A stretch of 64,000 nucleotides of DNA from the NCBI GenBank assembly GCA_945881865.1, contig CAMCVK010000011.1, positions 62,001-126,000 on the forward strand, given 5' to 3'. How positions within the stretch are numbered: the stretch's first letter is position 1; each line of letters starts with the position of its first letter. The DNA comes from Fimbriimonas ginsengisoli Gsoil 348. GTDB taxonomy: Bacteria > Armatimonadota > Fimbriimonadia > Fimbriimonadales > Fimbriimonadaceae. The notes below the pieces were generated by a model that searched no databases, had not been told where the DNA came from, and worked only from the letters and a program-made list of their open reading frames with translations. The position numbers and the translations under genes are program-made. Positions 51,947 through 60,048 of this stretch are shown here, one piece after another.

Positions 51947-52201
51947 TTAGCGGAACCGGTAGACGATGCGCCCCATCGTGAGGTCATACGGGGACAGCTC
52001 GACCTTCACCCGGTCACCGGGCAAAATTCGGATGTAGTTCATGCGCATTTTTCCGCTGACGTGCGCGAGGATGTCGTTCTCTTGCTCATCGAGCTTGATG
52101 CGAAATCGTGCGTTCGGGAGATTCTCGAGGACGGTGCCTTCCAGCTCGATTCCCTTCTCTTTGTCTTCCTGCGGTTTATATTGCGGACGTCTTCTACCCA
52201 T
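51947..52201 (-). CDS. infA: Translation initiation factor IF-1
   Basis: 84 residues. [21 protein letters not shown], the [29 protein letters not shown] motif and the terminal VYRFR are conserved for IF-1, an S1-like OB fold that binds the 30S A site. It has a polar N-terminal extension of about 13 residues ([15 protein letters not shown]) compared with the common 72-residue form, although the exact start could be later. Its ATG overlaps the stop of the phosphatase gene by eight bases. Confidence 0.95.
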   Translation of the reverse strand: MGRRRPQYKPQEDKEKGIELEGTVLENLPNARFRIKLDEQENDILAHVSGKMRMNYIRILPGDRVKVELSPYDLTMGRIVYRFR

Positions 52202-52682
52202 TCGTTACTAGTTTACCGGTTCGTCGTAAATACGCCAAGAATTCTTCGCTTCCTCGGCTGACAAGCTCAAAGACGTCGTCAAAGTCCTGGGACGTTCCGT
52301 AGTAGGGGTCCGGAACCTCGACCGAGGCCTCATCGCCAAACGACAGAAAGAGGTGGATCTCGGCCGTGGCGTTGTCCGGTGCGACCCGCCGGAGGTCGCG
52401 CACGTTCGCCTTATCCATGCCAAAAATGTAGTCGAAGGTCGTGAAGTCGGCAACGCTCACTTGTCGGCCCAAGTGCTCCGTTTCCAACCCGTGCTTATCG
52501 AGCGTAACCAGGGCGCGGCCGTCGGGCAGATCGCCTAAGTGCCAGTCGCCGGTGCCGGCCGAGTCGACCTGAACGTAACCGGCCACCCCATTCTCTTTGG
52601 CACGATGCATAAACACCGACTCCGCGATGGGACTTCGGCAGATGTTGCCCAGGCATACAAACAGAATTCGGATCGGCCTCAT
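52194..52682 (-). CDS. Low-molecular-weight protein tyrosine phosphatase
   Basis: 162 residues. [18 protein letters not shown] is the P-loop C-x4-CRS active site (the second Cys is the nucleophile's neighbour in the family), and VPDPYYG carries the catalytic Asp. This is the Wzb/YwlE-type arsenate-reductase-fold phosphatase. Its place between adk and infA, overlapping adk by four bases (ATGA) and infA by eight, is where map (methionine aminopeptidase) usually lies. Bacterial enzymes act on tyrosine kinases of exopolysaccharide systems or on phosphoarginine. The window's two Wzz proteins have no kinase domain. Confidence 0.92.
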   Translation of the reverse strand: MRPIRILFVCLGNICRSPIAESVFMHRAKENGVAGYVQVDSAGTGDWHLGDLPDGRALVTLDKHGLETEHLGRQVSVADFTTFDYIFGMDKANVRDLRRVAPDNATAEIHLFLSFGDEASVEVPDPYYGTSQDFDDVFELVSRGSEEFLAYLRRTGKLVTNG

Positions 52683-53335
52683 TTTGATTCCAGGTGAAGC
52701 CCGGCAACTACTTGATGAAACGTCGAAGCCGGGTCGTGGCTTGCGTCCACTTTCAGGAGCGATCCTGTTTTTGAATAATAGTCAATCACCGGAGCCGTCG
52801 TCTCCCAAAAGACCCGGATGCGCTCACGGATGGACTCGGGCTTGTCGTCTTCGCGGATGAACAGGGGGCTGTTGCACCGGTCACAGATGCCGTCGCGCTT
52901 CGGTGGCTTGGTAACGCTGTGATAAATTTCTCCGCAGCGGGTGCAACCGATGCGGCCAGCGAGTCGCCCGACGATCAGATCCGCCGGCGCCTCCAACGAA
53001 ATGGCTTTATCGAGGCCGAACGAGAGGTCAAATAGCATCTCGTCCAGGGCTTCTGCCTGTCGAACGGTTCGGGGAAAGCCGTCCAGAACGAATCCGCTCT
53101 TCCGGATGGAAGGGTCACGGAGCCGCTTATTCATCATCTCGATCGTGACGCCGTTAGGCACGAGCTCGCCGTGGTCGATGTAGCGCTTGGCCATCCGCCC
53201 AAGGTCCGTTTGGGCCTCAATTTCTGCGCGAAAGATCGCTCCCGAAGAAATCGGCAGGGCGCCGTATTTTGCTTCGAGGGCGGCACCGAGGGTGCCTTTT
53301 CCAACGCCGGGAGGACCAATAAGAATGAGGAACAT
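52679..53335 (-). CDS. adk: Adenylate kinase
   Basis: 218 residues. LIGPPGVGKGT is the P-loop (residues 5-15), FVLDGFPRT the NMP-binding/core motif. The LID has CTRC and CDRC, a four-Cys zinc site as in Gram-positive-type and thermophile adenylate kinases, whereas E. coli lacks it. It follows secY with a hairpin in between, which is the usual spc-operon order. Overlaps the phosphatase gene by four bases. Confidence 0.97.
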   Translation of the reverse strand: MFLILIGPPGVGKGTLGAALEAKYGALPISSGAIFRAEIEAQTDLGRMAKRYIDHGELVPNGVTIEMMNKRLRDPSIRKSGFVLDGFPRTVRQAEALDEMLFDLSFGLDKAISLEAPADLIVGRLAGRIGCTRCGEIYHSVTKPPKRDGICDRCNSPLFIREDDKPESIRERIRVFWETTAPVIDYYSKTGSLLKVDASHDPASTFHQVVAGLHLESK

Positions 53336-53365
53336 GGTGATTAATGAAATTTGGGTTTAGGTGAA

Positions 53366-53407
53366 ACAAGAACGGGCGACCATGCCGTGCATGTCGCCCG
53401 TCCTTGT
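53366..53407 (-). terminator. Hairpin between secY and adk (attenuator or partial terminator)
   Basis: ACGGGCGAC and GTCGCCCGT form a 9-pair stem around a 12-base loop, extended by ACAAG/CTTGT arms after one mismatch. On the minus strand it is followed by TCTTGTTTC, not a clean T-run. It could lower readthrough from secY into adk or act as an RNA processing site. Confidence 0.5.
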
Positions 53408-53421
53408 CTGCAATTTTTGTC

Positions 53422-54825
53422 TTATTGACCGTATTGCTTCATCAGAAGGTTCGCTTCGATCTGCCGCATCGTTTCCAGCGCGACGCTGACCATGATGAGG
53501 AGCGAGGTTCCACCGATAATGCTAACGTAGCCGCTTGGAATCTGAGCAATCGCCGGAGCGATGTACTGAAGCAACGCGACCACGGCAATGAAGAGCGCGC
53601 CAACGATGGTGATACGGGAGATCACGCCGTCGAGGAAGTCCTTCGTCTGCTTGCCAGGCCGAACGCCCGGAATGAACGAGCCGCCGCGTTTCAGGTTGTT
53701 GCTGATGTCTTCAACGTTGTACTGGATAGCGGTCCAGAAGTAGGTGAAGAATCCGATGAGCGCAGTGTAAAGGACACAGCCGATGAGACCGCGAGGAATC
53801 GGAATTCCCGGCGCAACCGCCTGACCGTTCGACGGAATCAGGTAGGAGCCGAGGTTAAGGAGCCAAGCTCCGATCGGCGACTGCTCGCCTCCGAACATGG
53901 TTCCGAACTGGCTCGGCAGACCCACGAGCGACACCGCGAAGATGATTGGCAGAACGCCGGCCATGTTCACGCTGAGCGGAAGGTAGCTGGCGGTGCCGCC
54001 AACCTGGCGGTTACCGACCTGGCGCTTCATGTGCTGGATCGGAATGCGTCGCTGGGCGGTGGTGAAGAAGACGATAAACCAGGTTGCCGCAAAGAACAGC
54101 ACGGCAATGATGCCGATGCTCCACCATGCGACGAAGCCCTTCATGGCACCGTCGAAAAGCGTTTGAGCCTGTAGCGGAAGCGAGAGGATGATTCCCGCGA
54201 AGATCATGAGCGAAACGCCGTTGCCGATTCCCTTCTCCGAGATCTGCTCACCCATCCACAGGACGAACATGGCGCCGGCAGTCCAAAACAGCAGAATCAT
54301 CAGCTGGTAGTGGAGCGGAATCGCGGCGATGCTGGGCGCCGTCTTCATGATTTGTAGGAAGCCCCAGCCCTGGAAGATACACAGCACAAGGCTGAGGTAT
54401 CGAGTTCGCAGGTTGTTCTTCTTTCGGGCATACTCGCCGCCCTCCTGCATGTCCTTCTTCCACTGCGGAATCGCCGTCTGCAGAATCTGCATGATGATCG
54501 ACGCCGTGATGTATGGGTTCAACCCGAGAGCAAAAATGGAAAGACGCTTGAGTGCGCCGCCGCCCAAAACGTTGAGCAGGTCGAAAGCCGGAAGGCCCTC
54601 CAGGGTTTTGACGACGGCCGCCGAGTCGAAGCCCGGAACCGGAACCGGAACGTGAACGCCAAGGGCGTACACGCCGAACATCATCAAGACGAAAATGATG
54701 CGCTGCCGGAGCTCGGGGTCTAACCAAGCCAACCGGAACGTATCGGCCAGCGGCATGGAGAGACCCTTGTCACTCCCGCCGCCGGTCTTCCCGCCGCTAC
54801 CGCCAAAACCCGAAGGCAAACTCAT
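53422..54825 (-). CDS. secY: Preprotein translocase subunit SecY
   Basis: 467 residues, about ten membrane segments. GVHVPVPG near the first helix, NPYITASIIMQIL and the loop with NNLRTRYLS are canonical for SecY, as are QRRIPIQ and PLSVNMAGVLPIIFA. It has a glycine-rich N-terminal extension before the first helix. SecY is the channel of the Sec translocon. Its ATG overlaps the stop of rplO by four bases. Long compared with 430-440-residue relatives, mostly at the N-terminus. Confidence 0.97.
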   Translation of the reverse strand: MSLPSGFGGSGGKTGGGSDKGLSMPLADTFRLAWLDPELRQRIIFVLMMFGVYALGVHVPVPVPGFDSAAVVKTLEGLPAFDLLNVLGGGALKRLSIFALGLNPYITASIIMQILQTAIPQWKKDMQEGGEYARKKNNLRTRYLSLVLCIFQGWGFLQIMKTAPSIAAIPLHYQLMILLFWTAGAMFVLWMGEQISEKGIGNGVSLMIFAGIILSLPLQAQTLFDGAMKGFVAWWSIGIIAVLFFAATWFIVFFTTAQRRIPIQHMKRQVGNRQVGGTASYLPLSVNMAGVLPIIFAVSLVGLPSQFGTMFGGEQSPIGAWLLNLGSYLIPSNGQAVAPGIPIPRGLIGCVLYTALIGFFTYFWTAIQYNVEDISNNLKRGGSFIPGVRPGKQTKDFLDGVISRITIVGALFIAVVALLQYIAPAIAQIPSGYVSIIGGTSLLIMVSVALETMRQIEANLLMKQYGQ

Positions 54826-55316
54826 TCTGGCTTGGGATCCTTCTTATTCTTCTTTTCTTGAAGCTTCGGTGGTTTCACGATCAGAGTCGCGGTACCGCCC
54901 TTGGCTTCGATGACCGAGATGGCGGTCGCGCTGAAGCGATCTGCCGTCACGTTGAGCTTCTTCTCGAGCTCGCCAAAAGCCAGCACCTTGATGCCGTCTT
55001 TTGCCTTGCTGACGATGCCCGTCGCGTAAAGAATTTCCGGCGTCACGTCCGCGCCATCTTCGAAAAGGTTCTGCAGGTCGTCGAGATTGACGATCGCGAA
55101 TACCTTCTTGTTGACGTTCCGGAAACCCTTCTTAACCGGGGCTCGGCGCTGGATCGGCGTCTGTCCACCTTCAAAGTTGGGGTGGATCTGTCGCCGGGCG
55201 CTTTGTCCCTTTGTACCGCGGGTGGCCGTTTTGCCCATGCCGCTTCCGATACCTCGGCCGATAATTCGCTTTCGCTTAGTACCGCCGACGCCCGGTGTAA
55301 ATTTGTTTAGTGCCAC
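54822..55316 (-). CDS. rplO: 50S ribosomal protein L15
   Basis: 164 residues, GTG start. KRIIGRGIGSGMGKTATRGTKGQSAR, given in part, and FEGGQTPIQRRAPVKKGF are the L15 glycine-rich signature. The C-terminal part carries a basic/acidic tail ending in KKNKKDPKPE. Standard rpmD-rplO-secY order. Stop overlaps secY start by four bases. Confidence 0.95.
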   Translation of the reverse strand: MALNKFTPGVGGTKRKRIIGRGIGSGMGKTATRGTKGQSARRQIHPNFEGGQTPIQRRAPVKKGFRNVNKKVFAIVNLDDLQNLFEDGADVTPEILYATGIVSKAKDGIKVLAFGELEKKLNVTADRFSATAISVIEAKGGTATLIVKPPKLQEKKNKKDPKPE

Positions 55317-55356
55317 TGTTCAATATCTCCCTTTGGGGTCCGGGCAAACGCCCGGA

Positions 55357-55611
55357 CTAGTGCGTCTCCGACGGCTTGTGGTCTCGGGCATGGGCGTTGC
55401 GCTTGATGAGGGTGGCGTCCACCAAAATCTTGCCCGTCTCCAGGTCCGTAACCTTTACCATGTGCCGAACGGTGTGGATCATGCCAAGAATCGTCGGCAC
55501 GTTCTGCTTCTCCACGGCTTGTCGAATTTTTCGCAGGCCCAGGGCCTGTATCGTTGCCTTATGCACCGGCCGTTGGGCGATGATGCTCCGGACTAGTTCA
55601 ATGCGCAGCAT
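55357..55611 (-). CDS. rpmD: 50S ribosomal protein L30
   Basis: 84 residues. Typical L30 features: LRIELVRSIIAQRPVHKATIQALGLRKIRQAVEKQN (in part) and a MIHTVRHMVKV stretch. Longer than the usual 58-60 residues owing to a polar C-terminal extension. Overlaps the rpsE stop by 14 bases, an unusually long overlap for this junction. Confidence 0.93.
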   Translation of the reverse strand: MLRIELVRSIIAQRPVHKATIQALGLRKIRQAVEKQNVPTILGMIHTVRHMVKVTDLETGKILVDATLIKRNAHARDHKPSETH

Positions 55612-56170
55612 CGGCTTCTTCCTTTCTGGCCTTCTCGATCCAGGGGGTCAATCGCTTCACATCGATGTTGCGGCGCTGGGCCACTTCCTCGGGGCTAAGC
55701 AGCAGTTCGAACGCCGCGATCGTGGCGTAGGCCATGTTGATCGCGTTGCGGCTACCCAGCGATTTCGCCAGGACGTCGTGAATACCGCAGGCTTCCAGAC
55801 AGGCCCGAACCGCACCGCCGGCTTTAACGCCGGTTCCGGGGGCAGCCGGTCGGAGCATTACCTGCGCCGTTCCGGAAACCGCACGGATTTCGTGGGGAAT
55901 CGTGGAGCCAATCATGGGAACCGGGAACATATCGCGTCGGGCGGCTTCTTCCGCCTTTCGGATCGCGTCGGGGATGCCGCGCGCTTTGCCAATTCCAACG
56001 CCCACTCGGCCCTTGTTGTCGCCAACGACAACAAGAATGGACCAAGAGGCCGTCTTTCCACCCTTGGTGGTCTTGAAAACTTTGTTCGTTCGGATCACTC
56101 GGACGTCGAGCTGTGGGCCCTCGGTCGCGTTGCGATCTCTTTTTCCGCTCATTCGGTTGGCCATTCGCAT
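55598..56170 (-). CDS. rpsE: 30S ribosomal protein S5
   Basis: 190 residues. GGKTASWSILVVVGDNKGRVGVGIGKARGIPDAIRKA (in part) is the S5 signature, and the second half has GTGVKAGGAVRACLEACGIHDVLAKSLGSRN. The start ATG 56170 overlaps the TAA of rplR (TAATG), a sign of coupled translation. A downstream ATG at 56161 is an alternative. Normal gene order. Confidence 0.96.
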   Translation of the reverse strand: MRMANRMSGKRDRNATEGPQLDVRVIRTNKVFKTTKGGKTASWSILVVVGDNKGRVGVGIGKARGIPDAIRKAEEAARRDMFPVPMIGSTIPHEIRAVSGTAQVMLRPAAPGTGVKAGGAVRACLEACGIHDVLAKSLGSRNAINMAYATIAAFELLLSPEEVAQRRNIDVKRLTPWIEKARKEEADAAH

Positions 56171-56523
56171 TAGAACTTAAGCCCTCCTTCTCGTGCGCCG
56201 TTCGCCAGCGCTTCTACTCGTCCGTGGTATCGGAAACCGCCGCGATCAAATACGACCGCTTCGACTCCCTTCTCCTTGGCTCGCTCGGCAAGCAGGCCAC
56301 CGACGGCTTTTGCGCCATCGATGTTGCCCGAAACGCTGAGGTCCTTCTCGATGGAAGAAGCCGCCGCGATCGTCGTACCGGTCGTATCGTCGATGAGTTG
56401 CGCACTGATATGTTTCAGGCTGCGGAACACGCTTAGCCGCGGGCGCTCCGCGGTACCGGTCACACGCTTGCGAATGCGGGCGTGGCGTGCGTGCCGTAGC
56501 TCGTCTCTGGTTTGTTTTGCCAT
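56170..56523 (-). CDS. rplR: 50S ribosomal protein L18
   Basis: 117 residues. [33 protein letters not shown] (in part) is the L18 core, followed by [47 protein letters not shown] (in part), the conserved end. Standard place between rplF and rpsE. Confidence 0.97.
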   Translation of the reverse strand: MAKQTRDELRHARHARIRKRVTGTAERPRLSVFRSLKHISAQLIDDTTGTTIAAASSIEKDLSVSGNIDGAKAVGGLLAERAKEKGVEAVVFDRGGFRYHGRVEALANGAREGGLKF

Positions 56524-56537
56524 GGTCTGCTACTTCC

Positions 56538-57104
56538 TTATTTCTTTGCCGCCGCGCGTTTACCGGCTTTGAGCTTGACGATTTCGCCTTGGTAGCGAAT
56601 ACCCTTGCCCTTATAGGGTTCAGGCTTACGGACCTTTCGCACGTCGGCAGCCACTTGGCCAACCGCTTGCTTGTCGGTTCCGCTAATGATAATTTGCGTC
56701 GCACGCGTCTTTTCGTCGGCCTTCACTTCGAAGCTCACGCCTTCGGGCGCAGTAAGCACGACCGGGTGGGAGTAGCCGATGGCGAGGGTCAGCGTTTTGC
56801 CGGCTGTCGTGGCACGATAACCCACACCGATGACGTCGAGGGTCTTCGAGTGACCCTTGGTGACGCCCTCAACCATGTTGAAAAGAAGCGTTCGAGCGAG
56901 ACCATGCTGGCTGCGCGCCTCGCGCAGGTTGTTCGGTCGCTCCAACTTTACGGTCTCGCCTTCCTGCGAAACGGTAAGGAGTCGCGAGATCTGCTGTTCC
57001 AAGGAACCTTTCGGACCTTTGATGGTCACCGTATTGGTCGCTTCGTCTACCGAGAAGGTGACGCCGGCCGGCACGGTAATGGGTCGAATTCCAATTCGAG
57101 ACAT
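56538..57104 (-). CDS. rplF: 50S ribosomal protein L6
   Basis: 188 residues. SRIGIRPITVPAGVTFSV at the start, KGSLEQQISRLLTV and the two-domain L6 structure ending with RKPEPYKGKGIRYQGEIVKLKAGKRAAAKK (in part). Normal length and place; one base separates it from the rpsH stop. Confidence 0.97.
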   Translation of the reverse strand: MSRIGIRPITVPAGVTFSVDEATNTVTIKGPKGSLEQQISRLLTVSQEGETVKLERPNNLREARSQHGLARTLLFNMVEGVTKGHSKTLDVIGVGYRATTAGKTLTLAIGYSHPVVLTAPEGVSFEVKADEKTRATQIIISGTDKQAVGQVAADVRKVRKPEPYKGKGIRYQGEIVKLKAGKRAAAKK

Positions 57105-57105
57105 C

Positions 57106-57501
57106 TTAGTACACCTCGCAGATGACTTCGCCGCCCATCTTGCGTCGTCGGGCTTCGCGGTCGGTCATGAGACCGGCGCTCGTGCTCACGATCCGGGTTG
57201 CAAGGCCGTTTCGAATCGGCTTGAGGTCGGTCACGGGCTTGTAAACACGCAGACCAGGCTTGCTAACGCGGGCGATGTGGGTAATGAGGGGCCGTCGCTT
57301 CGTATCGTAGCGCAGGGCCACCTTGATGGTGGGGAACTTGGTTTCGGTCGTAATTTCGTGGCTGGTGATGAATCCTTCGGCCTCGAGAATCTTTACGATT
57401 TCAACCTTAATCTTGCTGTGCGGAATGCTGACCGCATCTTGACGGCCTCGGGCACCGTTTCGGATACGCGTCAAAAGGTCCGCGATTGGATCGCTATGCA
57501 T
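57106..57501 (-). CDS. rpsH: 30S ribosomal protein S8
   Basis: 131 residues. SDPIADLLTRIRNGARGRQDAVSIPHSKIKVEIVKILEAEGFI (in part) is a strong S8 start, and the end STSAGLMTDREARRRKMGGEVICEVY (in part) is the conserved RNA-binding motif. S8 usually also regulates the spc operon by binding its mRNA near rplE, which is missing here. Confidence 0.97.
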   Translation of the reverse strand: MHSDPIADLLTRIRNGARGRQDAVSIPHSKIKVEIVKILEAEGFITSHEITTETKFPTIKVALRYDTKRRPLITHIARVSKPGLRVYKPVTDLKPIRNGLATRIVSTSAGLMTDREARRRKMGGEVICEVY

Positions 57502-57527
57502 GGGTCATTTCCTCCTGAAGATCGGCT

Positions 57528-57821
57528 TTACCAGCTCGACTTTTTGATCCCCGGAAGCTCACCCTTGTGGGCCTTCTCGCGCAAGACGTGTCGGCATACG
57601 CCGAAATATCGGAAATAGCCGTGGGCCCTTCCCGTAATCGCGCATCGGTTGTAGCTGCGCGCTTTGAACAGTCGGGCCTTAACCCGCTTCGCTTTGAGTT
57701 CCGCCATCGCTTCTTCTCGCTTTTCCTTCGGCAGTTCCGCAAGTTTTTCTTCTTCCTTGCGCAACGCGTCGAACTTAGCTTGAAGCCGCTTATGCTTTTC
57801 GATAAGACATTGCTTTGCCAT
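57528..57821 (-). CDS. rpsN: 30S ribosomal protein S14 (long form)
   Basis: 97 residues from ATG 57821. The end [41 protein letters not shown] (in part) is the S14 signature. It has a single pair of Cys, not the four-Cys zinc knuckle of short S14, and a long N-terminal helix, so it belongs to the C- long type. It is the first gene of the operon here. In most bacteria rplN, rplX and rplE precede it, but upstream is the divergent SGNH gene. The longer frame to 57857 lacks conserved residues. Confidence 0.93.
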   Translation of the reverse strand: MAKQCLIEKHKRLQAKFDALRKEEEKLAELPKEKREEAMAELKAKRVKARLFKARSYNRCAITGRAHGYFRYFGVCRHVLREKAHKGELPGIKKSSW

Positions 57822-58032
57822 TTGTTTCCCGCCGTTGTCGGATCGGTCCAGACTCATCGCCTATCTGCCCGAAGGACAGGAAGGGGAGCTGCGCGACCCG
57901 TGGCTAATTACCGGTATTGACCCGGCAATTTGAGAAGATACCCGAATCAAAGGCCCTCCGCGCGTCGTCTTTAATTCCTTCGAAGGCACTAGCCGGGTCG
58001 GTTTTCGGTTGAGGATAATCGGAAACATCCTC

Positions 58033-58851
58033 ATGGCACGCCGATTCCTCATTCTTTGCGTTTGGCTTTTGGCGATTTTCTCGCCTATCACGGTGTCAAA
58101 CGCTCAGGGAATTAGCCGGCCGACGCGCATTATGTGCCTCGGCGACTCCGTGACCCGCGCGACCGCCCAGCGAAACAGCTTCCGACGCCCGCTCTGGCAG
58201 TTTCTTGAACAAAACAAGTTCCGCGTCGACTTCGTCGGCTCCGACACCTCACACAAGGGCGGACCGCCGCCGAACCCCGACTTCGATCTGAACCACGAAG
58301 GGCACACCGGCTACCGCACCGACATGATTTTGAAGGAGTTGCCGGATTACCTCGCGCAAAACATGCCGGACTACGTGCTTATCCACCTCGGGACGAACGA
58401 CATTGCGCAAGGACGAGATCCGTTTTCGGCGGCAACCAACGTCGCCAGTATCGTCGCCCTCATGCGCGCGGCCAACCCCAAGCTGACTTTTCTGGTGGCC
58501 CAAATCATCCCAATGGAAGGCAAGGAGGGCGTCGTTCGAGTGTTTAACCAACAGCTTGGATTGAGACTGAAGAATGCCTCCACACCTCAATCCCAGATCA
58601 TCTTCGTGGATCAGTACACCGGGTTCGACGCCAAAGCCGAAACCGGAGACGGCGTGCATCCGAACGCGAAAGGGGATCTGAAGATCGCGCAGAGATGGTG
58701 GGCCGTCCTTCGCACCCTGCTCGACCCGCGCGGCTACCGAGCCTCGATGGCCCCGATGTCCACACCTCTCCCGATGGGTCGCTTCCGGCCCGCGAAATCC
58801 ACGGTCGCCGCCAGGACCGATGTTCCGGCATCCACCGCCGGGCTCGCGTAG
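58033..58851 (+). CDS. SGNH/GDSL-type secreted esterase
   Basis: 272 residues from ATG 58033, with a signal sequence (RFLILCVWLLAIFSPITVSNAQ). Block I CLGDSVTR carries the nucleophile Ser, HLGTNDIAQG (block III) the Asn, and DGVHPNAKGDLK (block V) the Asp and His. This is the SGNH hydrolase catalytic set. Deacylation of sugars or lipids outside the cytoplasm is likely. The C-terminal ~35 residues are low-complexity and overlap the beta-helix gene on the other strand by 118 bases; the catalytic domain ends before this. A TTG start at 58009 is also possible. Confidence 0.87.
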   Translation: MARRFLILCVWLLAIFSPITVSNAQGISRPTRIMCLGDSVTRATAQRNSFRRPLWQFLEQNKFRVDFVGSDTSHKGGPPPNPDFDLNHEGHTGYRTDMILKELPDYLAQNMPDYVLIHLGTNDIAQGRDPFSAATNVASIVALMRAANPKLTFLVAQIIPMEGKEGVVRVFNQQLGLRLKNASTPQSQIIFVDQYTGFDAKAETGDGVHPNAKGDLKIAQRWWAVLRTLLDPRGYRASMAPMSTPLPMGRFRPAKSTVAARTDVPASTAGLA

Positions 58852-60011
58852 CGCGGCGTGTAGGCCCGCAGTTTCGAGTCTCCCGCGACGTCAATTCCGA
58901 ATCCGGGATCACCGATCTTGTCACCGGACTCGAGCGCTGGAATCCTCTCCGAGCCGAAATACAGGTTGTAGCCGACCTTGAGGTTGACGTTATCGTCATC
59001 TTCGTTCACCTTGCAACCGGGCCGCGCCACCAGGATGTTATTGAGGATGGCCACGTCATCCGACTGCTTCGCGAAGATTTGGCCCCAATCCAGCTCCGGC
59101 GACTGGTTGTTCAGCACCGCCGTGTTGTTCACGATCTCCACGTGCGCTGCGCGGAGGACGCGGATTCCCGACCCGCCGTTCCGGAGGCAGATGTTGTTCT
59201 CGACCCGGGTTCGGCCCCGGTAGCCGGCCAACTTACCGTTTGGTACCCGCGTTACGAAAGACTCAAGCACAATCCCGTTTCCGTCCGTCACTTTTCCGCT
59301 GACCGTCCACGGGATCTCGCAACGATTCTCCACGCAAAGATTTCGGCGGATCAAAATTTTCAGGCCCTCGTTCTTGTCGATGTCCACCGGGCGGACCACC
59401 GCGATCCCGCTTCCGGCATAGGCCGAGTACCACGCATTCTCCGCCACAACGTTCTCTTCGATCGTCAAGTAGTCGGCGGCGACCGCCGCAATGCCCGCGC
59501 CTGCCTTTCGAACGATGTTCTGCGCGACCGTGATGTGGTGCGGCTTCACATCATCCTTACGGCCATCAATCGAAATTCCGATGCCGTTCGTGCGTGGGTT
59601 TGTTGGGTCCGGATCTTCGAGAAGCAGGTCGCCAAAGGGAATTGAGTCGTTCGCGCCGGTAATCGTAAAGCCACGAATCTCGATGTACGCCGCCGGGGAG
59701 AGCACCTGAAAGCCCGCCCAGCCGTCGAACCGAACCTGAGGCTGCTGATCGGCCGCCGCCCGAAACCGAATCCAAGCGTCTTCGCGACCGGCTTTCGAGA
59801 TTTGGCAGACGGGCACACCGGGGACGGCGCTCCGGTATTCACCGTTCATCACCCATACGGTGTCGCCGGGCTCGGCTTGATCGGCAGCGTGCTGCAACGT
59901 TCGCCAAGGCGCGACGCGGGATCCAGGGTTTGCGTCTGAAGCCCCGCGACCTCCGCTCACGTAGAACTCGCTCGGACCGAGAGACGCAATGGCAAAAATC
60001 AGCCCGAGCAT
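58734..60011 (-). CDS. Secreted right-handed beta-helix protein (pectate lyase-like)
   Basis: 425 residues. After a short signal segment (MLGLIFAIASLGPS) it begins FYVSGGRGASDANPGSRVAPWRTLQHAADQAEPGDTVWV, quoted in part, the typical DUF1565-type start of exported beta-helix proteins. Repeated coils with N-x-x-x-x-N patterns follow (VAQNIVRKAGAGIA, IEENVVAENAWYSA, VENNICLRNGGSGIRV, IVNNTAVLNN). It ends in DFAGRKRPIGRGVDIGAIEAR (in part), the classic 'DFdG.pRP.g...DiGAyE' end. Probably a polysaccharide-binding or lyase protein; substrate unknown. ATG 60011 is chosen, as the long upstream frame has no signal sequence. Confidence 0.87.
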   Translation of the reverse strand: MLGLIFAIASLGPSEFYVSGGRGASDANPGSRVAPWRTLQHAADQAEPGDTVWVMNGEYRSAVPGVPVCQISKAGREDAWIRFRAAADQQPQVRFDGWAGFQVLSPAAYIEIRGFTITGANDSIPFGDLLLEDPDPTNPRTNGIGISIDGRKDDVKPHHITVAQNIVRKAGAGIAAVAADYLTIEENVVAENAWYSAYAGSGIAVVRPVDIDKNEGLKILIRRNLCVENRCEIPWTVSGKVTDGNGIVLESFVTRVPNGKLAGYRGRTRVENNICLRNGGSGIRVLRAAHVEIVNNTAVLNNQSPELDWGQIFAKQSDDVAILNNILVARPGCKVNEDDDNVNLKVGYNLYFGSERIPALESGDKIGDPGFGIDVAGDSKLRAYTPRYASPAVDAGTSVLAATVDFAGRKRPIGRGVDIGAIEAR

Positions 60012-60048
60012 GCCTATTCGACGCCCGGGCTTAGGCGATGTTTCTCGA

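Noticed and set aside
57861-58091. 76-codon minus-strand frame upstream of rpsN, as a possible rplE remnant
   Set aside because: The translation has no L5, L24 or L14 motif and overlaps the signal peptide of the divergent SGNH gene.
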